Assembly (NCBI RefSeq): GCF_019112545.1 | Contig: NW_025064902.1 | Span: forward strand, 294,623-358,622 | Reading direction: 5' to 3' | Length of the DNA: 64,000 bases | DNA from: Guyanagaster necrorhizus | Taxonomy: Eukaryota; Basidiomycota; Agaricomycetes; Agaricales; Physalacriaceae | Shown: in pieces, positions 13,171 through 24,766 of the stretch | Layout: each line of letters starts with the position of its first letter | Position numbering within the stretch: position 1 is the first letter of the stretch | Made by a program: the position numbers and the translations under genes | Notes under the pieces: generated by a model | Databases searched by the model: none | What the model was told of the DNA's origin: nothing | The model's input: only the letters and a program-made list of their open reading frames with translations

Positions 13171-14136
13171 GTGATCATTTGGGCAGAAGAAACCAAAGGG
13201 AGCCCAGTCGCTGACAACCACTCCTTACACTCATTCCCCAGACTACCAAAAGAGTGGAACCAGCCCCCTTTCGATAGGTGGCCCAATCCAATAGGTGCCC
13301 TCTCCAACAATGCCAATGTCCTTCAGTGTCAATCTGATCTTCTTCGGAAACCCCACCCCTTCAAGGGGGTCTCCAATGACATTGATCACTTCCTTGTCGA
13401 TTGCGAACAGTACTTCAAAGTCTACATTGGGTACCTAGGCACCAACATGAACAAGGTCACTTTTGCCACCTCCTATCTCAAAGAGAAGGCTAAAACGTGG
13501 TGGATCCTCATTTTCCTGAACTTCCACTCTAACACCTGGAGTCACTACCAGTACCCCTTGTGGCCAGTATTCAAGAAAATGCTAAATGACAAATTTATTG
13601 ATTCTGCAGTGCAGGAGGTGCACAAGCAAAAGATTAAAGAGTACAAAATGGGAGATAAGGTGGCAACCGACTACTTTAACGAGTTGGAATGGCTCGCCAA
13701 ACTAGCCAGAATCAGAGATGACACAGCAAACAACAGACAGATGGTGGAAGCCCTCAAGCGAGGGGTCCCCTCCTTGTACCTCACGATGATCTCTGCAATG
13801 AGCGTCAAAATGCTGATGCCAATTGGATATGATGAGTGGAAAGAAAGGATTGTTGAGATGTACAAGGAGCGACAAAGGCAGAAAGTGGAAGCATCAACCT
13901 TGCAAGACTACAGCAAGAGACCAACACTGCCAACCCCAAACAAGTCAGGGCAAACTGCTGGGAAATCATCAGGAACCCCTGCAGCACCAACCTATGGCAG
14001 CCAGAAAACCAGGATGGGAACGACATATACCGGTACCGGTAAACCAATGGACATTGACCGAATGAAGAAGGAAGGCAAATGTTTCAATTGCAGAGAGAAA
14101 GGGCACATGGCTAAAGACTGCCCGAAGAAGAAATGA
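13171..14136 (+). CDS. gag: Gag polyprotein of element C (321 aa)
   Basis: Uninterrupted frame. Residues about 70-230 form a retrotransposon Gag capsid domain, with the characteristic KAKTWW and YFNELEWLAKLAR-type helices, and a C-terminal CCHC zinc knuckle (CFNCREKGHMAKDC) near 14079-14120, followed by a KKK tail and TGA. It packages element RNA into virus-like particles (family knowledge). Unlike the copies in A and B, both capsid and knuckle are intact. The first Met at 13171 may be internal to a longer frame; no better start is evident. Pol follows after a stop in the manner of many Ty3 elements. Confidence 0.85.
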   Translation: MIIWAEETKGSPVADNHSLHSFPRLPKEWNQPPFDRWPNPIGALSNNANVLQCQSDLLRKPHPFKGVSNDIDHFLVDCEQYFKVYIGYLGTNMNKVTFATSYLKEKAKTWWILIFLNFHSNTWSHYQYPLWPVFKKMLNDKFIDSAVQEVHKQKIKEYKMGDKVATDYFNELEWLAKLARIRDDTANNRQMVEALKRGVPSLYLTMISAMSVKMLMPIGYDEWKERIVEMYKERQRQKVEASTLQDYSKRPTLPTPNKSGQTAGKSSGTPAAPTYGSQKTRMGTTYTGTGKPMDIDRMKKEGKCFNCREKGHMAKDCPKKK

Positions 14137-14237
14137 ACCTGTGAAGACATATGGGCCCAGATTGCTGAATTGCAAAAGGAGGATGAAGAGCTTGGGAAGG
14201 AAATGAAGATTGAGGAGGTAAAAGATGGGGCCGACCA

Positions 14238-17200
14238 GTGAGCGACTCCACTGGATCAGCCAATGGACTTTATAGTGTGCAGAACTCAACCATTGAACAG
14301 ACTTATGAACCCTCTGTAGTTATGCCTATGCCAGTAAACATGCATTCGAATATACAGACACTTAACGCACACTCCAATGAGTCGAAAAAGAAACCTCAAA
14401 TGCCTGCAGGCCGAACAGGGGCAGAGAGCCCCCTGAAGTGGCTCAAACCATTCGAGACCGAATGGACATGGAGGGCCATCAAGGAAGCCACCACTGAAGG
14501 CACAGCAAAAGCCACATTACAGGGATGGATACATCGAACCAGGACACAGGAAGTCACAGCTGAAACCATCAGCGAGCTAAAAGTTGCTGAGTGGGGACAG
14601 GCCCTCAAGTGGTTGGACGAGCTGAAAGGTCCCCAAAAGTTCATCTGACAAACCAAAACACCAGGCAGGGACCTGATGACAAAGGCTCAAATTGAAACCT
14701 TGACCAACAGGGCGATACATTCAGTGACCACCTTGATCGACAGCAGGTGCACCAGCAGCTCCATTAACTGGACTTTCATCCAATAAAACGCACTCCTCAC
14801 CTGATCCACCACTGCCCCTATACCTGTGTATAATGCCAATAGAACAAAAAACCAAGCTGGATCAATAACAGAATTCATCGAACTCCATCTAACCATCGGA
14901 GATCACTCTGAATGAATAGACTTGGCTGTAATGGATCTCGGGACCAAAGAGTTATTCCTGGGCCATAATTGGCTCATCCGACACAACCCATTGATTAACT
15001 GGAAAACTGGATGACTTACTTTCGCCTGGTGTTGATGTCGAAAGATCCCTTTCGAGTTACCTGATGAGGATCTGGAAGACAGATGGGACAAGGAGATGGA
15101 AGATGGTGAGACCATTCTGGCTGTTGATCTACAAAAGGAAATACACATTCGGACAGTACATCATGCCAACAATCTAGCAGCTAAAGCCAATGAGGGGAAG
15201 AAAGAAAAAACATTTGAAGAAATGATGCCAGAATGGGCACAGGATTACCAAGACCTCTTTGAGAAAGAGAGCTTCAACGAACTCCCACACTCAAAACCCT
15301 GGGATCATACCATCGAGCTGATCCCCAATGCCAATGCCAACCTGGATTGTAAAACCTATCCCCTCGGCATCCAGAAACAACAGGAGCTCGACAAGTTCCT
15401 TGATGAGAACCTGTCCAGTGGACATATCTGACCATCAAAATCCCCCATGGCCTCACCATTCTTCTTTGTAAAAAAGAAAGACAGCAAACTCTGCCCTGTC
15501 TAGGACTATCGAAAACTGAATGAAATGACCATCAAGAACCGGTATCCATTACTCCTGATTTCAGAACTCATGGACAAGCTTCGTGGAGCCAAGTATTACA
15601 CCAAGCTCGATGTCCGCTGGAGATACAATAACATCAGAATCAGAGAGGGGAACGAGTGGAAGGCAGCTTTTTGGACCAACTGAGGACTGTTCAAACCAAT
15701 GGTCATGTTCTTCAGCTTGACCAACTCCCCTGCAACCTTTCAATGGATGATGAATGATATATTCAAAGATCTCATCACCACGGGGAAGGTTACAATTTAC
15801 CTGGATGACATCCTCATCATGTCAAGGACAAGGAAGGAACACCGCAGTCTGGTCCGACAGGTACTCGCACTCATGAGAAAACACAAGCTGTTCCTCAAAG
15901 CAGAGAAATGCAAATTTGAGGTATTAGAAACTGAATACCTCAGGGTGATCATCAGCAAGGGAAGCATTAGAATAGACCCGATCAAAGTGGCAGGAGTGAT
16001 GGAATGGCCGATGCTGGTCAAGAAGAAGGAGCTACAGTCCTTCCTCAGATTCACTAATTTCTACCAAAGGTTCATCCGGGACTACAGCAAGATCATCCGC
16101 CCAATGACTTAACTCACTGGTAATGCCCTATGGGGATGAGGGAACTCTCAGCAACGTGCCTTTGAAGACTTAAAGCGATGATTAGCTGAGGACGTAATTC
16201 TCACTATCCTATCCCAGAAAGGGAAATTCCAGGTGGAGGCCAACTCGAGCAATGGAGCCATAGGTGCTGTGCTGTCACAAGAACAAAACAAGAAATGGCG
16301 CCCCATCGCCTTCCTCTCCAAGGCGTTAACTATGACAGAAAGAAACTATGAAATCTACAACAAGGAGTTGCTGGCAATAATGCTCGCCTTAGAAGAATGG
16401 CAACATTATCTAATCAGAGCCCCCAAAACCTTTGAGATCTGGACAGACCACCAGAACCTCAGGTATTTCTGTCAACCACAGAAGCTAAATCAACAACAGG
16501 CATGATGGGTCACTGAACTCACCTAGTATTAATACACCCTTCATCACAAGGCAGAGATAGCCAACAAGAAAGCCAATCTGTTATCCTGCTGAGCTGACCA
16601 CAATCAAGGAGGGAACAATAATGCCGGAGTGATAATGCTACAGCCTGAACATTTCTGGGCCCTAATCATGCCAACAGAGGAGGAAATCCATGAGCAAATC
16701 AAAAGCACAACCCGTGACACCCATAAATGGGATCAAAAGGTCGCCCCTTCCCTTAATCACAAATGGAGAATGACAAAAGAGGAAGGGATGATCCGATATG
16801 ACAGGAGAATCTACATTCCGCGAGATCAGAGCCTGCATAGGGAAATCATTGCCATATGCCATGACTATGCCACTGCAGGACACCCAGGCATCACTAAGAC
16901 CAAGGAGCTCATCCTACGAAACTATTGGTGGCCAAAGCTAGGAAATGACATCATGAAATATGTCAAAGCCTGTGAAATATGTCAAAGGGGAAAAACCATG
17001 ACACAGCCACGAGTGGCCCCCTTGCATCCAAACAAGGTACCGTCCTCCCCATGGACACATATCTCCGTTGACATGATCACCAGACTGCCTAACTGTAACG
17101 GCTATGATGCGATCCTCATCATAGTCGATCGGTTTTCGAAGACTATCATTCCAGTTGCATGCTCCACAGAATTAACCTCAGAAGGGTGGGCTAAGATTTT

Positions 17201-18128
17201 GTGTGACAAGGTATATGCCAAGTATGGAATGCCCCAAGCCATCATCTCTGATCATGGACCTCAGTTCATCTCGAAATTCCTGGATGACCTATATAGACTG
17301 CTTAACATCAAATGAAATGCATCAACAGCCTACCATCCACAAACCAATGGTCAAACTGAGTGAGCAAATCAGGAAGTCAAAAAGTACCTTTGGCTATTTA
17401 TCAATTACCGACAAGATAATTGGGTTGAATGGCTGGCTTTAGCTGCCTTTCAACACAACAATCGGGTCCACTTGGCTACAGGACAGACACCATTCTTCAT
17501 GAACCATGGATGACATCCTCATGTCGCCCAAACAGCCCATCATAAAACAACAATGCCCGCCTCCACAGATTTTGCCATAACCATGACAAAAATCCATGCC
17601 AAAACCAAGACTGCCCTGGAAAAGGCAGTGTCTGCAATGAAAAAACAATATGACAAACACCGTCGACCGTCACTTACATATCATATCAACGACAAGGTTT
17701 GGCTCGACACAACAAACCTCCATTTCCCATGACCAAAGCATAAACTCGCTGATAAGCACACTGGCCCTTTCCCTATAGTCACTAAAATTGGGGAAAGCAC
17801 CTACCAATTATGCCTGCCAATGACATGGAAAATTCACAATGTATTCAATGAGACACTTCTCTCCTCGTATATCGCACTGGCCTTCTTCAATCAGCAATGC
17901 CTGCCACCACCACCACTGGACCTCATCAATGATAAGAAGCAATATGAAATTGATCAAGTCCTAAATCATAAACTCCGAAAAGTCAAGGCACAAGGGGGTG
18001 GCATGACCATGACGGTGGATTACCTTGTCAGTTGGAAAGGCTACGGTCCAGAATCTAACCAGTGGGTCAATGAGAAACATATGACAGCAGATGATGCTAT
18101 TCATGATTATGAATTATCCCTCAATTAA
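14238..18128 (+). pseudogene. pol: Pol of element C: protease, RT, RNase H, integrase, chromodomain, lightly broken
   Basis: Protease near 14740 reads DSRC in place of DSG. Reverse transcriptase runs about 15220-16130 with an intact YLDDIL box near 15800. RNase H (about 16220-16500) keeps the EANSS and TDHQNLRY motifs. Integrase (about 16629-17700) has HHCC residues around 16835-16990, VDMITRLP, ISDHGPQF and the YHPQTNGQTE-type block. The chromodomain is at about 17930-18120 (YLVSWKGYGPESNQWV). In-frame stops occur, e.g. near 14646, 15429, 15680, 16110, 16503 and 17313, most as TGA. The copy cannot make a full Pol but is much better preserved than A or B. Confidence 0.88.
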
Positions 18129-18148
18129 GCCATCGGGACGATGGTCTT

Positions 18149-18161
18149 AAGAAGAGGGTAA
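18149..18161 (+). other. Polypurine tract of element C
   Basis: AAGAAGAGGGTAA immediately precedes the 3' LTR, the position where plus-strand DNA synthesis is primed in LTR retrotransposons. Element A has the equivalent tract just before 6817. Confidence 0.7.
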
Positions 18162-18595
18162 TGTTATGATTTTTCCCTTTTTATTTCCTTTTACCCCTAT
18201 TTATGCTTAGTCAGAGGGCACCAGACCGCAGGAGAGCTTAGTCAGCACAACTAACTCACCCATCAAAGCCATTTCGACAATCAAGCCTAATGACATACAA
18301 GCACCCTTTTATGTATGGTAACAATGCTCAAGGATAATGGGCACCATGGGCACAGATACATACAATAGGTAGCGATATTATTAGGAACATTTGTTTAGTA
18401 TTTAAGGACTAACACTCTTGCTGGTATACCCCAGCTTCGAGCTAAAGTTTATACACACCATTCTACCTGAAGTCAATGTCTGACCTTATATCACAATAAA
18501 CAGATATACACAAAGTGAACTCAGCTGATCCCTTGAAGTGTGAAGGGACACCTGTTTATCACATGTATTTGCTCATGTGACACTTGGGCCTAACA
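18162..18595 (+). repeat. 3' LTR of element C (434 bp)
   Basis: Begins TGTTATG and ends CCTAACA, the same length as the 5' LTR. The first differences (ACG against ATG, CCGG against CCAG) are CpG-type transitions. About 6 per cent divergence by hand count. Confidence 0.92.
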
Positions 18596-19255
18596 CTTAG
18601 TGGAGTGGTGACATTACCTCATAGGTGCAGTCTGAAAGTTCAAGATCTGGACAGACCACCAAAACCTTCAATACTTTCACCTTTCTCAGAAGCTAAACCA
18701 GTATCAGATATGATAAGTCACAGAACTGGCCAAGTACAACTTTATGCTGCAACACAAGGTCAGAACCACTAATAAAAAGGCTGACCTATTGAGCTAATGT
18801 GCCAATCACAACCAAAGACATGATAACAATGAGAAGATGGTCATTCTGAAGCCAAAACACTTTCAAGCAATGATCATACCTACAGAGGAGGATGTACACA
18901 AATACATCAAAAGTACTATCAGACAAATAGAGCTGTGGAATCAAAAGATAGCTCCACCAATCAATCACAGCAGAGGAATGATGAAGGAGGACAATTTAAT
19001 CTACTATGATGGATAGATCTATATACTCAGGGATCATGCTTTTCATAGCAAAATCATCATCTGCTTTCATAATCATATCACTGCAGGACATTCTGAGATC
19101 ATCAAAACTATAAAACTAGTCCTATGCAAATATTGGTAGCTCAAACTGAAGATATGAAAAAATATGTTAAAGCATGTAAGACTTGCCAATAGATCAAGTC
19201 TAGTATGCAGGTAAAGGTAGCACCTCTACACTCAAACAAGATACCAATAAAAGAG
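18596..19255 (+). mobile_element. Retrotransposon B, right part, truncated in integrase
   Basis: Continues the RNase H frame of element B (HYLIGA, TDHQNL-type and AANKKAD-type blocks) and the start of integrase with its HHCC zinc region near 19040-19190, up to an LHSNKIP segment. Similarity to elements A and C ends near 19255, before the DDE core, and a minus-strand fragment of a different retrotransposon follows. Stops are frequent. Confidence 0.8.
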
Positions 19256-19259
19256 TCTT

Positions 19260-20340
19260 TAACAACTTTCTGATTCATCATTACTCTATCCTTTCATTGG
19301 CTTGTGAGTTATAAGGCAAGATTCTAATCCCTTTTATTCCATATTTCCATTTTAGATAGGCTCCTGCAGCTTTAAACTGCTTGCTATTATCTATTACTCT
19401 CAAGAAAATACCACTCCAGCAATAGATGATGTCTTTAAACAACCATTCTGCTATCACTTGTGCTGATTTATTTGCTAAAGTTCTTTCCTCCATCCAGCTA
19501 GTTGACATGCAACATCCATGTACAATGTACTTATAGTGGTTTGATGCTTTAGGCATATGTATCATGTCTGCATGTAACATCTGAAAGATTGATGGCATAA
19601 ATGTTACTGTTGATGGCCTTTAATAACCATTTTCTAGCACTGTTGGCATATCTCACAAGTGCTAACATATCACAGGATGCTTCATTCCATCTCTTGCCAT
19701 CAGAATCTTTCTTTGATCAACATCTTAGTCACATACATTCTCTGATGTTCAAGTTGATCATACACAGCCTTCATTATATACATCCTCTTTTCTGAATAGA
19801 TAATGAGCTTATACTCTGACTTAATATCCCATCTGTACAGCTTGCTTTTATCCACTATAAAATTCTTTGCATATCTTATGAAGTTCTTATATTGATCATC
19901 TTTGAATCCTGGAAGTCATGTGATAGAATTCTCATGCCACTTAATTACCTGTGGTAATTGTCAATCCAGCATTTTTGCATGTCCATTCCTATGGGACTCA
20001 TCATGGCTCTCTATATCACTATGTAACTCAGCTGCATCAGACAGGATTAGCCTCACATTATGCAATACTGAGTGTGTCTCACTACACTCTATTGCCTCCT
20101 ATATTACTTTATCCTCATGAAAGTCATATACTGCTCTTTCAATAGTTATGAAGCCATGCCAAATATCAATCCTGTCTTTAAAGTCTGCTATATCCTCTAC
20201 TTCATCCTCAGTCTTGTTAATGAATTCTCAAGGATTCTCATCAAGTGGCTCATATTCATCTTCTGGATTAGAATATTTCTTGTCTCCAGATTGAAAGCTA
20301 TACCCAGATAGCCCATCTGGTGCATGTCTCTCTTTAGGAA
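19260..20340 (-). mobile_element. Integrase fragment of a second Ty3 family (element D), minus strand
   Basis: Read on the minus strand, degenerate sequence first gives an integrase zinc region (about 19900-19640, HQRMYVTKMLIKERF then C-x2-C) and then an open block (19598-19281) with HADMIHMP, VIDNSKQF and RILPYNSQANERIE. These resemble the HIDTMHMP, VTDNGAPF and HIRISGYNSRANG signatures of a basidiomycete Ty3 integrase family different from A-C. Neither LTRs nor reverse transcriptase can be seen beside it. Its right boundary toward the ATPase remnant (about 20340-20598) is unclear. Confidence 0.7.
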
Positions 20341-20598
20341 TATGCATCAGTGTAAAGTGGAACATTAGTTTAGACTGGAGTAGTTTTATATTCAGTAATT
20401 ATATTTTACATAGTTAGCAGTAGATAAAAGAGCAGTAGTTACACATAGATAGAGAGCTTTCAGACCTCTGCAGTCTCAATGCTAGCTTGAGAAGCAAGTG
20501 TCTAGATTAAAGGAATCAGTTTGAGGCTTTGAGCAAGAGAATATATTGAACTTAAATATTATTTTGAGTGATTTAAGATATGTGCAAGACTCATATAG
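20341..20598. other. AT-rich junction between retroelement nest and ATPase remnant
   Basis: No coding similarity recognised. It could be the LTR end or flank of element D, or the tail of an ATPase intron: an acceptor-like TATAG ends at 20598 directly before the conserved LTNNKMTVVNV coding block. Confidence 0.4.
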
Positions 20599-23131
20599 CT
20601 TGACCAATAACAAAATGACCGTGGTTAATGTCGCTGTAGGGAACGAGCTTTTAACGGCCTCGGAAGCAAGAGCGGCTGCAGTCAGTAATGGGCCCGCCGG
20701 GGAGTGCATTCAGATTTTAGCCGCAACCGCGGGATTCTGTAATGACGCGCGTTTCGACAATACAGATGACGACTCACCTGTAGAGATTCGGAAGGTTCAC
20801 GGTGATGCTACTGGTATGTATCTTAATATGGCTTTCCACTATCTTTCCACTTACACTGAGGATGTTTAGATACCGGTCTACTTCGCTTTTCAGAGAGCAT
20901 CATGCCCATCGAGGACAGCCAAGCAACATGGATAGAACGTGCGAAGCTTGCTTTCAATTCCAGTATGCGCCTTTCTTTGCTAGCCACGTTATATTTTGAT
21001 GATCTGTATAGAAAACAAATTTGCCATGAAACTACTACAAGCGGCGCTTCCCCAAGAGAAACCGATTACCTCAATGCCCATCTTTTCCAATGACAACTTC
21101 AACATGTCATCCGATTATATTTTATTAGTCAAAGGAGTAAGTCTTGTCCTGTGTTCACTGTTGTCGGCTATCTAAAAGCAATAGGCCCCTGAGATAGTAT
21201 TACGCCGGTGTAGCCACATGATGGATTCGAAGGGATTGATTGTGCCAATGGACGAGACCATCGCAGACCGTTTATCGGCGATACAAGAGCAATTCGCGTC
21301 AAACGGCCAACGTGTTCTACTCATGGCAAAGAAGATCATTCATGGTTCCAAATTGCCGACAGACTTCTTCGTCGAATCTGGTTCTTTCCCTATGGAGGAC
21401 CGTATTCTTGGCCTCAACTCCGACTTGACGGTGGTAGGTCTGGTAGCACTGATAGACCCTCCAAGAGATGATGTCAAGGAAACGGTTGCTGTAGCGTGCC
21501 GGGCAGTCGTTCGTTTTGCAATGGTTACAGGTCGGTTTTGGCATCGTAGGCGCTTCGTTTACTAAATCCAATCTTGAAGGTGACTTCTCCTCTACCGCTG
21601 CCGCCATCGCTCAGCAGGTGGGAATTATCACGACGCCAATGAGCGAAGTGAAGCATATTAAAGACCTTCCATACGACACTTCTCTAGAGTCAGTGGCTGA
21701 GTACGAACCCGAGATTGATAGACGTTCAAGTCCGGAAATGAGAAGTCTTGTCCTCAGTGGTTCTGACCTCGTCGGCATGACCGAGTCACAATGGAAACAA
21801 GCCCTTGCATTTGATGAGATTGTTTTTGCCCGGACAACCCCCCAGCAGAAACTCCAAATAGTGAAAAAATTGCAGGCGGAGGGATGTACCGTTGCAGTGA
21901 CAGGCGATGGGGGTGATGCTTAACGGTTTCAAACTTACGCTATTTTTGCTCACATCACATCTTCTTATGCAGTCAATGATTCTCCTGCCCTGAAACAAGC
22001 TGACGTTGGGGTAGCCATCGCTGGAGGCTCCGAAGTCGCTATGGAAGCCGCGGATTTGATACTACTCTCAGATTTTTCTGCCATAATCACCGGAATTCAG
22101 TATGGACGGCTATGTTTTGAGAACTTACACAAGTCAATATTGTACCTCCTGCCTGCCGGTATGTTTACGAATCAATCCTGTCGTTACCATCTGCCTGACA
22201 TGTGACTTAGGTAGTTTCTTAGAGCTCATGCCTGTTGTTCTGAACGTACTCACCGGGATACCGCAAGCGTTGAGCAGCTTCCAGATGATCATAATTTGTG
22301 TTTTTACGGACGTTTCTCCTGCGTTATCCATGGTGAACGAGAAGCCTGAAGCAGATCTCTTGTTACGCCGGCCCCGCGATCGTAAAAAGGACCGTTTGAT
22401 CAACTGGAGACTTCTGCTGCATGCCTATTTCTTTCTAGGTATCATAGAAGCAGTGACGTCCATGGTCGGGTGAGTCTTCGATAACGATGCTACCGTTTTT
22501 TTTTTTTGAGTCGAACATGAACGTTGGAGCGTTCTACTTTGGATTTCAGCGGAATGGTGTTCCATTCTCCGCCCTGTGGCACAAGTATGGAGGCTACGAC
22601 GCTGACCCTGATCTAATTAAGGAACTCACACACAAGGCATAGTCAATCTGTATGGCGGAATTTTGTTGTTTCCCGACGGGCCCATTGACAACAATCTGTA
22701 GATTTCTACAATTTAGTCATGATGCAGTGGTTCAATCTACTTCCCACACATACCCAAAGGCTGTCGTTGTTCCAGCAGAATCCTTTCGCTTCCAAAACGC
22801 GCAATATTTTCCTGTTCCCTGCTATGGCTGCTGCACTTGTATTTGCTTGGTCAGTTTCTCCCAGGTGTCTTCGCCGGATTTATATTAATCAATCCGAACA
22901 GTTTCTTCTCCTACATCCCTTGGTTTCAACAAGTTCTTTTGACGCGTGGAGTTCACGTGGAGTTCTTCTTCTTGCCGATTGCGTGAGTCATTTTCGTCTG
23001 TCCAAGCTGGGCGACATGGTGTTCAATCTTTTTGGTCTAGATATGGTACTGGAATGCTTTTCCTTGACGAGGCACGCAAGTGGTGGAACAGGAAGCATCC
23101 AACATCGTTCCTTGCACGAATTGCGTGGTAA
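20599..23131 (+). pseudogene. P-type cation ATPase (Na+/K+-ATPase-like), 3' half only, with nonsense codon
   Basis: Encodes the second half of a P2-type ATPase from just after the DKTGT phosphorylation motif: LTNNKMTVVNV, then GDATDTGLLRFSES, FNSKNKFAMKLL, the KGAPEIVLRRCSH nucleotide-binding segment, MVTGDFSSTAAAIAQ, the TGDGVNDSPALKQADVG hinge, LPAGSFLELMPVVLN in a membrane helix, and a C-terminal DEARKWWNRKHP block. Exons: 20599-20813, 20870-20962, 21012-21136, 21185-21530, 21580-21912, 21973-22158, 22211-about 22469, about 22511-22649, 22702 onward, with a further intron at about 22843-22894 and another before 23043. Codon 22640-22642 is TAG at a conserved Gln (KAQS). The intron near 22470-22510 has no clean in-frame solution with its strongest donor. 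The N-terminal half is absent; the retroelement nest lies there. The animal-type fungal ATPases of this class pump Na+ or K+ across membranes. Confidence 0.85.
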
Positions 23132-23982
23132 GGATCTTGATTTCAACTGCCATTATTCTGTCTCCTCTGTAATAGAAACAAAGGAACAGATGTTCTTTAT
23201 TAAATAAAGAACGTGTCTCGTTGATAAGTCTGAAAAAGGAGATACACTGGACGATCGAGACGAACTTTCGCTATTTTGTTTGTATCCACCATCCTTGCTC
23301 GGTGCATAGTTGGATGATTCCAGGTTCATCCATTTATCAGTTCTGGTTCCACATGAGTCTTGGCTGCCGAAGGTACATCTCATTCTCTAAATTCTTCGGA
23401 GGCATGGAAACACTCGTAATTAAACTGGCTCAATCAGGCAGTAAATGGAGATGAAGGCGACATAGTCTGTTCATACGGCTGATCCATATTCATCGCACTT
23501 TGCACATAATTCGTAGATTCTTCGTTCTCTCATGTAAGTTCGTGAACTATGTCGTAACTAGTACCGCCATCTAGGATGAGGGTTCCATTAGCAAACTGAA
23601 ACACCCTTCAATTGAATTGATTGGGAGAGGGCTAGATCATACGCTCCAAAGGCCTTCCATTTTTTCAAAGCTATTTCTACTACTATGCGGGACGATAATA
23701 GGATGGAGGGTAAAGACACGGTCTCAATTATAGCATTATAGATGTTCCGAATAGCAATCCAGTATTACACGTGATAATCGATCAAGCCACCAGAGCGAAG
23801 CTCGCGCTTGTAAGGAGAGCCGAGATCCCGTACTCTTCCTTTGCAGCAGAACCTTAGTTCTATACAGGGCAAACAAGAGCGGGTTTCTGGCCATCCTATA
23901 AATTCTGACACAACAACCGGTGTCTAAGCTTCAATTAGTAAGAGAACAAACATCCAACTGTGCACTCACCGCCGCCATCAGG
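23132..23982. other. Intergenic, no gene seen
   Basis: 850 bases between the ATPase remnant and the convergent minus-strand gene. Short open frames only, with no family resemblance. Confidence 0.5.
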
Positions 23983-24766
23983 CTAACCGATAACCTCGTA
24001 ATCCTTCATCTTATCCACCGGACTACTTTTGAGGGTGATCTTAACCTGAGGGACCGAGCCATCAAAAACCTCCTTGAGGGCATAACTCAGAATTTTGAAT
24101 GCCTTGACCCCGAATTCAACCAAATCCATCTGAGCTATATCCTGCCCTCCGGCCAGCAAGGTATGAATCTCCTCCGCCGCCGCACGAAATACCCCATGCA
24201 CCTTCTCCCGATGCTTCCCCTCCCACTGCGTCATGATCTCGAAAGCACGATGGACGGTCTCCTGGTTGATCTCATGGTAATTCACCAGCAGGACAAGCAC
24301 CAGGTCCCGGAAATATTCGACAGTCGATTTATAGTCAGAGAAATCCTGAGATGCGTAGGATGCCTGATCAATGCGGAAGCAGTGCACTAACGACCAAGCG
24401 ACGAGGCCCTGGAATTCCAAAATGATGAATAGCTTCTCTATCGCAGAGAGTAAGACGACAGCCGTTGCTGCGCTGATCGCTGAGCAGCCAAACGATGAGA
24501 AGAAGTGGCATGTAGTTGAACCCAGATTACGCACCTATGAAGACTCCCCGCTTCTTTGATCTAGGTGAACCATCCTTGCGATAAAAAAGGCGTCTGGTGA
24601 ACGGGCTGGTGGTTCCTAGTGTACTGGCGAACGATGGTATGGGAGGCTGCTGGTAAGAGAATCGCCGGATAGTAATAGAGGCGACGGGAGCAGATATTGA
24701 TATTCTGCCTGTATGCCGACTCAATAATGGAACCTGGCGCGCCAAGGGTCGGAACGTGAGCATCAA
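23983..24766 (-). CDS. Predicted mitochondrial single-pass membrane protein (242 aa, unknown function)
   Basis: Two exons, complement(23983-24479, 24535-24766), joined by a 55-nt intron with GTGCGT donor and CTCAG acceptor; phase is preserved (77 codons plus one base, then the rest). The N-terminus (MLTFRPLARQVPLLSRHTGR and on) is rich in Arg, Ser and hydrophobics with no acidic residue in the first 60, a typical mitochondrial presequence. Residues about 75-100 (VFIAISAATAVVLLSAIEKL) form one membrane helix. The rest is soluble and helical, about 140 residues. I do not recognise a family. A mitochondrial inner-membrane protein is inferred from layout alone. Confidence 0.7.

Larger units (their letters stand above)
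10652..18595 (+). mobile_element. Ty3/gypsy chromovirus retrotransposon C, near-complete, nested in B
   Basis: Complete LTR-to-LTR unit of 7944 bp with two 434-bp LTRs, pre-Gag region, intact Gag ORF and a Pol region with all chromovirus domains but several stops. It sits inside the RNase H region of element B: the B frame reads LLTIMLAL up to 10651 and continues VEW-stop-HYLIGA from 18600. Flanking 5-mers are TTTAG (10647-10651) and CTTAG (18596-18600), a 4/5 match consistent with a target-site duplication that has since mutated. It is the youngest of the related copies. Confidence 0.93.

Noticed and set aside
22843..22900. Apparent frameshift in the ATPase C-terminal part
   Set aside because: A GT-AG intron (GTCAGT ... 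CGAACAG) joins VFA to FFSYIPWFQQ in frame, so no indel is needed.
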